NCBI RefSeq assembly: GCF_947489715.1
Contig: NZ_CANLER010000005.1
Coordinates: 62,001 to 126,000 of the forward strand
DNA from: an uncultured Roseovarius sp.
Lineage (GTDB): Bacteria > Pseudomonadota > Alphaproteobacteria > Rhodobacterales > Rhodobacteraceae
Length of the DNA: 64,000 nucleotides
Direction: 5' to 3'
Shown: one piece after another, positions 30,252 to 38,583 of the stretch
Numbering within the stretch: position 1 is the first letter of the stretch
How the letters are laid out: every line of letters starts with the position of its first letter
Notes under the pieces: generated by a model
Databases searched by the model: none
Seen by the model: the letters and a program-made list of their open reading frames with translations, nothing else
What the model was told of the DNA's origin: nothing
Position numbers and translations under genes: made by a program

Positions 30252-31010
30252 ATGGTAAAAAACGACACGGATCTGGTGCGGCTTTCCGACATTGCGCAGG
30301 CTGTCGCCCTCCTGACACGCCTGCCCGTCCGGGTCAGCGATACGGCGCGTGGGGGTGCTGCCGCCTGGGCCTATCCGATTGTGGGCCTGATCGTCGGCGG
30401 CATTGCTGCACTGGTTGGTGTGATGGCGCATTGGTCCGGCCTGCCGGATATCGCCGTTGCCTTGCTGTGTCTTGCAACACTGGTCATCGTCACCGGCGCC
30501 CTGCACGAAGACGGTCTGGCCGACACCGCCGATGGGCTCTGGGGCGGCTGGACCCGCGAAAAGCGCCTTGAGATCATGAAAGACAGCCATATCGGAACTT
30601 ACGGCGTTCTGACCCTGATCGTGATCACCGTTGCCCGGTGGATCGCGCTTTGGCTGCTTTTCCAGACCGGCATCGCGGCCGCCGTGGCCGCCCTTCTTGC
30701 CGCCTGCATGCTCTCGCGCGCCACCATGCCCAGCCTGATGGCCACCCTGCCCCATGCCCGCGACACCGGCCTGTCGCACAGCGTCGGATCGACTTCGCGC
30801 GCAAGCGCCGCGATTGCCTGGGCCATAGCATTGGCCGCCGCCCTGCTTTTGACCGGCGGAGGCGCGATCTGGGCAGCGCTCTGGGCCGGGATGATTTGCG
30901 GGGCCATCGCAATGATCGCACGGCGCAAGATCGGCGGCCAGACCGGCGATATTCTGGGCGCCACACAACAAATCAGCGAAGTCGTCGTGCTTTTCAGCCT
31001 GCTAACCTAG
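30252..31010 (+). CDS. cobS: Adenosylcobinamide-GDP ribazoletransferase (cobalamin synthase)
   Basis: CobS is an inner-membrane enzyme joining adenosylcobinamide-GDP and alpha-ribazole to give adenosylcobalamin. The 252-residue form starting MVKNDTDLV matches relatives; the frame is open further upstream (30069) but that part overlaps cobT. The acidic motif HEDGLADTADGLWGGWTREKR is intact, as are the multiple hydrophobic helices and the end RRKIGGQTGDILGATQQISE. A terminator follows. Confidence 0.94.
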   Translation: MVKNDTDLVRLSDIAQAVALLTRLPVRVSDTARGGAAAWAYPIVGLIVGGIAALVGVMAHWSGLPDIAVALLCLATLVIVTGALHEDGLADTADGLWGGWTREKRLEIMKDSHIGTYGVLTLIVITVARWIALWLLFQTGIAAAVAALLAACMLSRATMPSLMATLPHARDTGLSHSVGSTSRASAAIAWAIALAAALLLTGGGAIWAALWAGMICGAIAMIARRKIGGQTGDILGATQQISEVVVLFSLLT

Positions 31011-31020
31011 CACAAAACGA

Positions 31021-31052
31021 AAAACCGCGCCCGGGATCGGACGCGGCCTTTT
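31021..31052. terminator. Bidirectional terminator between cobS and carD
   Basis: Arms CCGCG and CGCGG (31025-31029 and 31042-31046), extended inward by a CC/GG pair past a mismatch, are flanked by a run of A on the left and CCTTTTCTT on the right. It serves both convergent genes. Confidence 0.75.
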
Positions 31053-31070
31053 CTTGCAGTGTTACGTGTC

Positions 31071-31580
31071 TTACGCGGCGCGCGACACCAGAACCTCGTC
31101 AACCTGCTTGGTTGCCTGCACTTCGTCACCACCGCTTACGGCGGCCACTTCGCGGGTCAGACGCTCCAGCGCGGCTTCATAAAGCTGACGCTCGGAATAG
31201 CTTTGCTCGCGCTGATCATCGGTGCGGTGCAGGTCGCGCACCACTTCGGCAATCGCGATCAAATCGCCCGAGTTGATTTTCTGTTCGTATTCCTGCGCCC
31301 TACGCGACCACATCGCGCGTTTCACCTTGGCCTTGCCCTTCAGCGTGGTCATCGCCTTGGATACAACATCCGGGCTCGACAGGCTGCGCATGCCGATTTC
31401 GGTTGCCTTGTTGGTGGGGACGCGCAAAGTCATCTTGTCTTTCTCGAACGAGATCACGAAAAGCTCCAGCGTGATGCCGGCGATTTCCTGCTCTTCGATC
31501 GAAACGATCTGGCCTACCCCATGCGCGGGATATACGACATAATCATCGGGCCGAAACTCGAACTTCTTAGACTTGCTCAT
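31071..31580 (-). CDS. carD: CarD-family RNA polymerase-binding regulator
   Basis: A 169-residue CarD/CdnL protein. The N-terminal RNA-polymerase interaction domain reads FRPDDYVVYPAHGVGQIVSIEEQEI and is followed by the helical DNA-contacting half (RRAQEYEQKINSGDLIAIAEVVRDL with ER and YEAALERL segments). CdnL proteins stabilise open promoter complexes, especially at rRNA promoters, and are essential or growth-limiting in several bacteria. The gene is the last of a minus-strand run that begins at the TPR gene, 297 bases after fdxA and separated from it by a terminator. Confidence 0.94.
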   Translation of the reverse strand: MSKSKKFEFRPDDYVVYPAHGVGQIVSIEEQEIAGITLELFVISFEKDKMTLRVPTNKATEIGMRSLSSPDVVSKAMTTLKGKAKVKRAMWSRRAQEYEQKINSGDLIAIAEVVRDLHRTDDQREQSYSERQLYEAALERLTREVAAVSGGDEVQATKQVDEVLVSRAA

Positions 31581-31743
31581 TCAGATCTTCCTCATGCGGG
31601 TGAAGCCAGTTCCGGCACCGATGCGAGTTACAGGCGCGAGGCCGTTAACAGGTACGTTTTGGCGCAAAGAAATCCATCCCCGAACAGCGGTGCGGGCAGA
31701 TGGATATCTGGCAGGTATCTACATTTACGACAGTAATATAACA

Positions 31744-31775
31744 TAAAAACGCTGCTTGCGAAAGTCTGGCAGCGT
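31744..31775 (-). terminator. Probable fdxA terminator
   Basis: Arms ACGCTGC and GCAGCGT (31749-31755 and 31769-31775) form a seven-pair stem. On the minus strand the stem is followed by TTTTTA. It lies about 100 bases after the fdxA stop. The rest of 31581-31876 holds no gene and should contain the carD promoter. Confidence 0.65.
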
Positions 31776-31876
31776 CTCATTTGCCATCCGGCGCGGCAAA
31801 TAAGGGGTTTAAAGCGCTCTATTTACAACGATTTGAGGCTTTCAGAACCCAAACTGAACGAATCGTTTCAGTTGCC

Positions 31877-32215
31877 TCAGCCGCCCTCGCCCGGCGCTTC
31901 CGAGAAATACTTCTCCAGCTTTCCGTCTTCCCCATCACGTTCTTCGGCCTCGGGCAGCGGGTCTTTCTTGGTGATGATGACCGGCCACATTTCCGAGTAT
32001 TTCCGATTGAACTCGACCCATTTCTCCATATCCGGCTCAGTATCCGGGCGGATGGCGTCGGCGGGACATTCCGGCTCACACACACCACAGTCGATGCACT
32101 CGTCGGGATGGATGACCAGCATGTTCTCACCTTCGTAGAAACAATCCACGGGGCATACCTCGACACAGTCGGTGTATTTACAGGCAATGCAGCTATCGTT
32201 GACGATATAGGTCAT
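31877..32215 (-). CDS. fdxA: 7Fe ferredoxin FdxA
   Basis: A 112-residue ferredoxin carrying one 3Fe-4S and one 4Fe-4S cluster. The N-terminus [20 protein letters not shown] and the motifs CPVDCFYEG and [12 protein letters not shown] supply the cysteines in the arrangement known for alphaproteobacterial and Azotobacter-type FdI. The C-terminal helix region ([15 protein letters not shown]) and the acidic tail are also typical. It is a cytoplasmic electron carrier. The gene stands between the S4-protein and carD genes, an order often seen in Rhodobacterales. Confidence 0.96.
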   Translation of the reverse strand: MTYIVNDSCIACKYTDCVEVCPVDCFYEGENMLVIHPDECIDCGVCEPECPADAIRPDTEPDMEKWVEFNRKYSEMWPVIITKKDPLPEAEERDGEDGKLEKYFSEAPGEGG

Positions 32216-32296
32216 CTTGGTCTCATGTCTTGATCATGGTCGCGCTGCGCCTCACCTAATCCAGTGACAGGGATCAATCAAGCGCCCGGCGTGATT

Positions 32297-32677
32297 TCAG
32301 GGCTTATTCAGATCGAGTTTACGGCGATCTCTCTTGGTTGGGCGTCCTTTTCCTTCGTATCGCGGCGCGGATGGAAGATTTTTCTCATCCGCTGGCGTTT
32401 CTGCGGACGGCGTCATGTCTTCGTAGAGCGCCTGTGCCTCGGGGGCCGGGCCGCGCCGGGTACCCAACGCCACGATACGCACCACACGGATCACCCGCGC
32501 CTGGGGAAAGGTCAGCACATCGCTCTCACCGATCTGATGCGCGGGCTTGCTCACAAGGGTGCCGTTCACGCGGACATGACCGGCACTCACCTCTTTCGCG
32601 GCCAGGCTGCGGGTCTTGAAGAACCGCGCCTGCCACAACCACTTGTCCAACCGGAGCTTTTCAGGCGATACGTTCAC
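32297..32677 (-). CDS. S4-domain RNA-binding protein (HslR/Hsp15-like)
   Basis: A 126-residue protein whose first 60 residues form an S4 domain: LRLDKWLWQARFFKTRSLA, then AGHVRVNGTLVSKPAHQI and DVLTF. The remainder is basic and disordered, with KGRPTKRDRRKLDL near the end. Hsp15 relatives bind stalled 50S subunits carrying peptidyl-tRNA. The start is a GTG at 32677, 14 bases after the helicase stop, so the gene is translated from the helicase transcript. Confidence 0.88.
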   Translation of the reverse strand: MNVSPEKLRLDKWLWQARFFKTRSLAAKEVSAGHVRVNGTLVSKPAHQIGESDVLTFPQARVIRVVRIVALGTRRGPAPEAQALYEDMTPSAETPADEKNLPSAPRYEGKGRPTKRDRRKLDLNKP

Positions 32678-32691
32678 GCCTTGGGCACCCC

Positions 32692-35571
32692 TCAGGTTTT
32701 GTCTTTCAACCCCATCAGGGCGGCGGCAAAGGGATTATCGGGATCAATCCGATCCTTCTTCTGCGGCTTGGCCGAGTAGGATTTCGCCTTGTTGTCCTGC
32801 CCCCCGCGCGGTTTACCCTTGCCTGGTTTTCCCTTGCCGGGCTGGCCTTTGCCGCGCGGCTTGCGATCATGCTGCGGGCGATTACCACGCGGTTTGGGGG
32901 CCCAGCTGAACGTGTAGAACACCTCGACTTCGGGGGCGGCATCCGCCGTTTCTGTTGCCTCTGCGGCCTCCGCCACCTCGGTGGGTTCTGCGGCATCCGG
33001 GGCCGTGCCCGGGGCCAATTCCCCCTCACTTTCAGACGGGATTTCGGCAGGTATTTCTGCCGCATCAGTTGGCTCTGCCGCGATAGGTGCAACCCCGTCA
33101 TCGGCAATCTCTTCTGCCACCACATCGACCGGCGCGGGTGCCGCGGCGTCCTGCGCGGCGGGCTCTGCCATCGCCACGTCGACGGCCTTGACCTTTTCAC
33201 GCTCGCCACGTTCGGCGCGGTATCCCAAGCCCTGCATCAGGTCGGCGAATTGTTCCAGCGTCATGCCGGTGATCGACAGCATATCGGCCTTGGCCTCAAA
33301 ACCGCCGCGGCTGTCTTCGACGCGCAGCATATCGGCCAGCCGTTCCAGCATGTCGATCCGGATCGCACGCTCGCCAGCCGCCCGGTAGCCCGACATGGTG
33401 TGGAACCCGGTCACATCCGATCCCGGTGTCGCGGCCGGTACGGTGACCAGGCCCGGTGGGGGCGCTTCAGGAAACTCTTCCAACCCATTGGAAAGTGACC
33501 ATAAAACCAGTCGCAGCCGTGTCGGCGCGGGCTTCAGCAAAAGCGGCATGAAGATGGTGAATTGACCGAACCGGATGCCATGCTTGCGCAGGGCGCCGCG
33601 CGCATCCTGATCCAGCGCCTTGACCTCATCGGCCACATCGCCACGCGGAATGACACCAAAGCTCTCGACCATGCGGAAACCAAAGCCCCGTGCCAATCCA
33701 CTCAGTGTCTCGTCGCGCTGGATGTTCAGCAAAGGCTCGAACAAGGTCGTGACCTTGCGGTCAATAAAGTGCTGCAAGCGACGCTGTACCTTCTGCGCCA
33801 CATCCGCACCGGCCTCGTCATCGACAAAGGCAACCGCCTGCGGCTTCAGCGGATCGGGGCCAGCGACAAGCTTGCCAACCGCATCGGTGCCCCACATCAA
33901 CCCGCCCTGCTCGGTAAAGTCGATCTCGGTATCGGGAGCGTTATAGAAACGGTCCGCCTTCAGATGGAAATGCGGCGCCAGCGCCTGCAAGCTGGCCTGA
34001 GCCAGCGTCTTGGCCTCCTGTCCGGCCGCACCCTTGTCCTGAATGAACCGGAACCCTTCCAGCCGACCGACAAATTCGCCTTCGACCGTCACTTCACCAC
34101 TATCATTTACTTCGGCCACCATGGCCTCCTTCTGTTTGAGCCGGCGCAATAGCACGGATGTGCGCCGGTCCACAAATCTTTGCGTCAAACGCTCGTGCAG
34201 CGCATCCGACAGGCGGTCTTCTACCGCGCGCGTGGCATCGCGCCAATGGTTTTCGTCCTCGACCCAGCCTTTTCGTTGCGCCACGTATGTCCAGGTGCGG
34301 ATATAAGCCAACCGTGTCGACAATGTGTCAATGTCGCCATCTGTCCGGTCGATGCGACGCACCTGCCGGGCCAGCCAATCGTCTGAAATTCGGCCCTTTT
34401 CCTGAAGATCTGCGTAGATAACGCCTAACAGGCCAGCATGTTCCGCCTGGCTGATGCCGCGAAAGTCGGGCACGCGACAAACGTCCCATAACAGCCGGAC
34501 CGACGGCCCGTCGCAGGCCCGCGCGCGGATTTCCGCCTGTTGCGCCAGTGTTTTCAACGCGCTCAGGTCATCCGCTTCGCGCCCGCGCGCAAGCAAGTCA
34601 TCCTGCGGCTTCACCTCAAGCGACGCAATCAGCGCCGCGACCGTGCCAAAGCTCAGATCGGAATTGCGCCATTCCAGCTTGCGGATCGGCGTGAACTGAT
34701 GATCCATGATGGCGCGGGCGACCTCTTCGTGCAGATCCGGCGCCTCTCCGGTCACACCAAAGGTGCCGTGGCTCATTCCCCGGCCCGCGCGCCCCGCGAT
34801 CTGGCCCAGTTCATTGGGGGCCAGGGCGCGCATCCGGCGGCCATCGAACTTGGCCAGCGATGAAAACGCCACATGGTTGATATCCAGGTTCAACCCCATC
34901 CCGATAGCATCGGTCGCCACCAGGTAATCCACATCCCCGTTCTGATAAAGATCGACCTGCGCGTTGCGTGTACGCGGGCTCAGCGCCCCCATCACAACCG
35001 CAGCCCCGCCTTTCTGGCGACGCAGCAACTCGGCCATCGCATAGACGTTATCGACCGAAAACCCGACGATGGCACTGCGCGCGGGCATCTTGCCGATCTT
35101 CTTCGGGCCAGAATATGTCAGCTGCGACATCCGTTCGCGGTGCAGAAACTCCACCCGCGGCACCAGCGCGGCAATGGTCTTGCGCATGGTCTGCGCGCCC
35201 AGAAACTGCGTCTCGCGCAGTCCGCGCATCTTCAACAACCGGTCGGTAAATACATGCCCACGCTCGGGATCGGCGCAAAGCTGGATCTCATCCACCGCCA
35301 CGAAATCCGCGCCCATACCTTCGGGCATCGCCTCGACTGTGCAGACCCAGTATTTGGTGCGTTTCGGCACGATCCGCTCTTCGCCGGTGACCAGCGCCAC
35401 CACCGACGGGCCCCTGATGGCGACAATCTTGTCATAAACCTCGCGCGCCAGAAGACGCAGCGGCAGCCCGATCACCCCCGTGGGATAGCCAAGCATCCGC
35501 TCGATCGCATAATGCGTCTTGCCCGTATTCGTCGGTCCCAGCACCGCCAGGATCCGTGACTGCTCGGCCAT
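32692..35571 (-). CDS. SUV3-like DEAD/DExH-box helicase
   Basis: A 959-residue superfamily 2 helicase. Walker A is GPTNTGKT (residues 12-19), with the unusual Walker B DEIQ (94-97), as in the mitochondrial RNA helicase Suv3. The helicase C domain contains GLNLDINHVAF and QIAGRAGRG. The last 200 residues are low-complexity acidic (Ala, Glu, Pro) and then strongly basic and Gly-rich (QHDRKPRGKGQPGKGKPGKG), probably an RNA-binding tail. The protein likely works in RNA turnover. It sits between the TPR gene (18 bases) and the S4 gene (14 bases) in one operon. Confidence 0.9.
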   Translation of the reverse strand: MAEQSRILAVLGPTNTGKTHYAIERMLGYPTGVIGLPLRLLAREVYDKIVAIRGPSVVALVTGEERIVPKRTKYWVCTVEAMPEGMGADFVAVDEIQLCADPERGHVFTDRLLKMRGLRETQFLGAQTMRKTIAALVPRVEFLHRERMSQLTYSGPKKIGKMPARSAIVGFSVDNVYAMAELLRRQKGGAAVVMGALSPRTRNAQVDLYQNGDVDYLVATDAIGMGLNLDINHVAFSSLAKFDGRRMRALAPNELGQIAGRAGRGMSHGTFGVTGEAPDLHEEVARAIMDHQFTPIRKLEWRNSDLSFGTVAALIASLEVKPQDDLLARGREADDLSALKTLAQQAEIRARACDGPSVRLLWDVCRVPDFRGISQAEHAGLLGVIYADLQEKGRISDDWLARQVRRIDRTDGDIDTLSTRLAYIRTWTYVAQRKGWVEDENHWRDATRAVEDRLSDALHERLTQRFVDRRTSVLLRRLKQKEAMVAEVNDSGEVTVEGEFVGRLEGFRFIQDKGAAGQEAKTLAQASLQALAPHFHLKADRFYNAPDTEIDFTEQGGLMWGTDAVGKLVAGPDPLKPQAVAFVDDEAGADVAQKVQRRLQHFIDRKVTTLFEPLLNIQRDETLSGLARGFGFRMVESFGVIPRGDVADEVKALDQDARGALRKHGIRFGQFTIFMPLLLKPAPTRLRLVLWSLSNGLEEFPEAPPPGLVTVPAATPGSDVTGFHTMSGYRAAGERAIRIDMLERLADMLRVEDSRGGFEAKADMLSITGMTLEQFADLMQGLGYRAERGEREKVKAVDVAMAEPAAQDAAAPAPVDVVAEEIADDGVAPIAAEPTDAAEIPAEIPSESEGELAPGTAPDAAEPTEVAEAAEATETADAAPEVEVFYTFSWAPKPRGNRPQHDRKPRGKGQPGKGKPGKGKPRGGQDNKAKSYSAKPQKKDRIDPDNPFAAALMGLKDKT

Positions 35572-35589
35572 CGGCCCGCTCCGTTCCTG

Positions 35590-36153
35590 TCAGAGGTCCT
35601 CACCGCCAAGCGTCGCGCCCAGCCTGTCCAGCACATCGTTTACATCTTCAAAATGCGGGTGGATTTCAAGTACCCGGGAATAGGCGTCATAGGCCATTTC
35701 GGGCTGGTTCAGTTCTTCAAGGATCACGCCCAGGCCATAAATAGCCTCGAAATGGCGCGGACGCAGGGCAAGGGCGCGTTCCAGATCGGACAGCGCAGGC
35801 CCATACCGGCCCGAGCGTGAGAACGCCACCGCGCGCATATGCCAGCCCTCGGCGAATTCCGGCGCATGATCGGTCAGCGCGGTCAAATGCTCGATCGCGG
35901 CCCGCGTATCATCCGCCTCCAGCGCATCGCGGCCGCGTTTCAGCAGCAAATCCATCGCGGAAGAGCCGGATTTCGACAATTCCAACACGATTTCGTTACC
36001 AATCTTAACGGCTTCTGAAGATTCTGCCTGCTTCAATTGCGCATATAAACGGTCCAGCCTGTCCTGCTCAACCGCTGTGCAAGGTAAGGAAAACATGACT
36101 ATCGCCAGAAATGCCGCGACGATATTCTTGAAGAGGTGATTCAGTGCGCTCAT
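35590..36153 (-). CDS. Secreted tetratricopeptide repeat protein
   Basis: A 187-residue protein with an N-terminal signal or anchor (NIVAAFLAIVMFSLPCTA) and about three TPR units: LLLKRGRDALEADDTRAAIEHL, AEGWHMRAVAFSRSGRYGPA and AIYGLGVILEELNQPEMAYDAY. TPRs mediate protein contacts; the periplasmic partner is unknown. It is the first gene of the minus-strand run TPR - helicase - S4 - fdxA, divergent from the SCP2 gene. Confidence 0.85.
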   Translation of the reverse strand: MSALNHLFKNIVAAFLAIVMFSLPCTAVEQDRLDRLYAQLKQAESSEAVKIGNEIVLELSKSGSSAMDLLLKRGRDALEADDTRAAIEHLTALTDHAPEFAEGWHMRAVAFSRSGRYGPALSDLERALALRPRHFEAIYGLGVILEELNQPEMAYDAYSRVLEIHPHFEDVNDVLDRLGATLGGEDL

Positions 36154-36223
36154 AACAGCGTAGAGTTTAGCGTGCGCAGCCGGAATTCAAACCCCCGGCA
36201 TGTCAAAATTGGAGGAAGCGCAA

Positions 36224-36514
36224 ATGAGCGATGTGATCACATCAGCAGTAGAGGCCCTGAATAACAAGATGGGCGACACCGGATTGGCCGGAACGGCCAA
36301 GTTCGTCATCGAAGACGAAGGGGCGATCATGGTAGACAGCAACGGCGCCCGCGCCGGCGATGACGAGGCCGATGTCACCCTGACAGCCGATGCCGAAACC
36401 TTCCAGTCCATCCTTGAAGGCGATCTTGATCCCACCTCCGCATTCATGTCCGGCAAACTCAGCGTTGATGGTGACATGGGAATGGCAATGCAGCTTGGCG
36501 GTGCGCTAAGCTGA
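36224..36514 (+). CDS. SCP2 sterol-binding domain protein
   Basis: A 96-residue protein made of one SCP2-type lipid-binding domain. Seen segments are FVIEDEGAIMVDSNGARAGDDEADVTLTADAETF and the characteristic LEGDLDPTSAFMSGKLSVDGD. I start at 36224, where GGAGGAAG stands eight bases upstream, rather than at 36200. It probably binds a fatty acid or acyl-CoA. The stop codon shares one base with the ATG of the lysophospholipase-like gene, which suggests a joint role in lipid handling. Confidence 0.92.
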   Translation: MSDVITSAVEALNNKMGDTGLAGTAKFVIEDEGAIMVDSNGARAGDDEADVTLTADAETFQSILEGDLDPTSAFMSGKLSVDGDMGMAMQLGGALS

Positions 36515-37632
36515 TGGAACGCGCGCCCCTATTTGCGGAAATCGCCGACGGACCTGATGGCGGCGAAGCCTGGTGGCTCAATTCCGATGACGGGGTGCGC
36601 ATTCGTGTCGCGGCCTGGGCCAAGGACGCCCCCAAGGGGACGGTTCTGCTGTTTCCAGGCCGAACAGAATATATCGAAAAATATGGCCGTACTGCTGCCG
36701 ACCTGGCGCAGCGCGGCTATGCAACCTTTGCCATCGACTGGCGCGGTCAGGGGCTGGCCGACCGCCTGGTCAGCGATGCGATGGCAGGTCATGTCATTCA
36801 TTTCAGCGATTACCAGCGCGACGTGACCGCGATGCTGACCGCCGCAAAAGAACTGGACCTGCCCAAGCCCTGGCACCTTCTGGCGCATTCAATGGGCGGC
36901 TGTATCGGCCTGCGCGCCGTGTTGGACGGCCTGCCGGTGAATTCCTGCGCGTTTTCAGCCCCAATGTGGGGCATCCAGATGTCCGAGGCCCTGCGCCCCG
37001 TCGCCTGGTCTCTGTCCTGGAGCAGCAATCACCTTGGCATGGGCCACGTCTTTGCGCCCGGAACATCGCCGCAAAGCTATGTGCTGATCGAACCATTCGA
37101 GACCAACAAGCTCACCAATGACCGCGAAATGTATCAATACATGATCGACCAGACCCGCGCACATCCCGCGCTTGGCCTTGGCGGTCCAAGCCTGCGCTGG
37201 CTTTATGAAGCGCTCAGAGAATGTCGCGAGCTGTCGCAGATCCCCTCACCCGACCTGCCCTGCGTGACCTTCCTGGGCTCGGACGAACAGATCGTCGATA
37301 TCCCCCGCATCCAAGACCGGATGACCCGCTGGTCGGATGGCACGCTTGAAATGGTCGAAAACGGCAAACACGAATTGCTGATGGACAACAGCGATATCCG
37401 CAATCGCGCCATCGGCTCCTATTGCGACCTGTTCGACCGCGCCAACACCATGCCGGTCAATCGCGCGCAACGCTCTGCTGCTGGCGGCCAAGCCCGGAAA
37501 TCTCAAGGTTCATCACGTCACCATCGGTCAGAAAACGGGGCGGGTTTTTTCCCATTCCTACCCCAGGCGGTGTTCCGGTGGCGATCACATCACCGGGCAA
37601 CAGGCTCATCATCTCACTCAGATACGCTATGA
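36514..37632 (+). CDS. Alpha/beta hydrolase, lysophospholipase PldB type, with run-on C-terminus
   Basis: A 372-residue serine hydrolase. The nucleophile is Ser126 in LLAHSMGGC, with Ala in place of the first Gly of the usual GHSMGG. Other conserved parts are FPGRTEYIEKYGR, FAIDWRGQGLADR and the late histidine in NGKHELLMD. Relatives end near residue 315. Here the frame runs 58 residues further, exactly where it begins to overlap the antisense FAH gene, and this tail is low-complexity and basic. A lost stop codon or small frameshift is likely. The hydrolase core is secure; the tail may not fold. Confidence 0.85.
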   Translation: MERAPLFAEIADGPDGGEAWWLNSDDGVRIRVAAWAKDAPKGTVLLFPGRTEYIEKYGRTAADLAQRGYATFAIDWRGQGLADRLVSDAMAGHVIHFSDYQRDVTAMLTAAKELDLPKPWHLLAHSMGGCIGLRAVLDGLPVNSCAFSAPMWGIQMSEALRPVAWSLSWSSNHLGMGHVFAPGTSPQSYVLIEPFETNKLTNDREMYQYMIDQTRAHPALGLGGPSLRWLYEALRECRELSQIPSPDLPCVTFLGSDEQIVDIPRIQDRMTRWSDGTLEMVENGKHELLMDNSDIRNRAIGSYCDLFDRANTMPVNRAQRSAAGGQARKSQGSSRHHRSENGAGFFPFLPQAVFRWRSHHRATGSSSHSDTL

Positions 37633-38284
37633 TCTGAGCGACCGGGAAAATCATCGCGCGGCTATTGCCCGTCTGCATCCTCTCGCCATTCACATCCAGT
37701 GACATATCCAGCGCCTGTGGGTCCGGCACCTCGTCCGGGGTTACCAGCCACGGGCCAATCGGCCCGAACGTGTCGCAGCTTTTGCCCTTGGTCCACTGGC
37801 CCTTGCGTTCGGTCTGGAAATGCCGTTCCGACACGTCATTGACGATGCAATAGCCCGCCACATGGTTCAGCGCATCGGCCTCGCTCACGTATTTGGCATG
37901 TTGGCCGATAACCACGCCCAGCTCGACCTCCCAATCCGATTTCTCTGATCCGCGCGGCAGGCTGACCGTATCGTTCGGCCCGATGATCGACGAGGTTGCC
38001 TTCATGAAGACAATCGGCTCGGGTGGCGGTTTCAGCCCGGCCTCCGCCGCATGATCCGAAAAATTCAACCCGATGCCGATAAACTTGCCGGTACCCGCCA
38101 CCGGGGGGCCAAGCCGCGGCGAGCCCGCAACCTTGGGCAGGCTCTCGGGGTCCACCTTCGGCAAATCACCCAGCACCTCCCCCGCCAGATCGTCTACATG
38201 GCCAGACAGGTCGCGGATCATCCCGTCGGCATCCAGCACCCCCGGCTTTTCATGGCCCGGCTCTCCGTAGCGTAGAAACTTCAT
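37457..38284 (-). CDS. Fumarylacetoacetate hydrolase (FAH) family protein
   Basis: A 275-residue FAH-fold enzyme acting on 2-keto or beta-diketo acids. The metal-site signature is SDWEVELGVVIG with the three acidic ligands, and the lid and core segments FIGIGLNFSDHAAEAG, IVNDVSERHFQ and GDVIATGTPPGVGMG are present. It resembles ureidoglycolate lyase or 2-hydroxyhepta-dienedioate isomerase type members; the substrate is unknown. Its 3' 176 bases overlap the end of the hydrolase gene on the other strand. Its own C-terminus (LEISGLGRQQ) ends normally, so this gene looks intact. Confidence 0.9.
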   Translation of the reverse strand: MKFLRYGEPGHEKPGVLDADGMIRDLSGHVDDLAGEVLGDLPKVDPESLPKVAGSPRLGPPVAGTGKFIGIGLNFSDHAAEAGLKPPPEPIVFMKATSSIIGPNDTVSLPRGSEKSDWEVELGVVIGQHAKYVSEADALNHVAGYCIVNDVSERHFQTERKGQWTKGKSCDTFGPIGPWLVTPDEVPDPQALDMSLDVNGERMQTGNSRAMIFPVAQIIAYLSEMMSLLPGDVIATGTPPGVGMGKNPPRFLTDGDVMNLEISGLGRQQQSVARD

Positions 38285-38583
38285 GGTGCTGCCCTCCTGC
38301 GATTTCTGACCGGCTCAGAATAGGCCGCTGCGAAAGCCCGGCAAGGCGAAACCCGGCAGCGGGTCCACCGTTCCCGTCGGTGGATGACTTCCGTTCACAG
38401 CCGCACCGCTGCGCGCGCTCTTAACCGGGGTAATTGCGGTAATAAATACCGACGTAATACCGACGTTATACCGACGTAACACAGCCAGTGGTTTTCCCTT
38501 GTTAACCAAGGGCTTGGGCCCGATTCGCCCGGTTCCGGGCACCACGCACTTTTCATTCGCCGCAAACGTCCTACTCTGGGCTT
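38285..38583 (+). other. Intergenic region upstream of exonuclease-ligase operon
   Basis: About 300 bases without a gene, between divergent FAH and exonuclease genes. The one notable structure is the set of three phased nonamers at 38447-38477, listed separately. No clear promoter was identified. Confidence 0.5.
38447..38477 (+). repeat. Three TACCGACGT direct repeats with an 11-base period
   Basis: Exact copies of TACCGACGT stand at 38447-38455, 38458-38466 and 38469-38477, separated by AA and TA. An 11-base spacing places the three sites on nearly the same face of the helix, as expected for a cooperative operator. They lie 107 bases before the exonuclease ATG. Confidence 0.75.
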
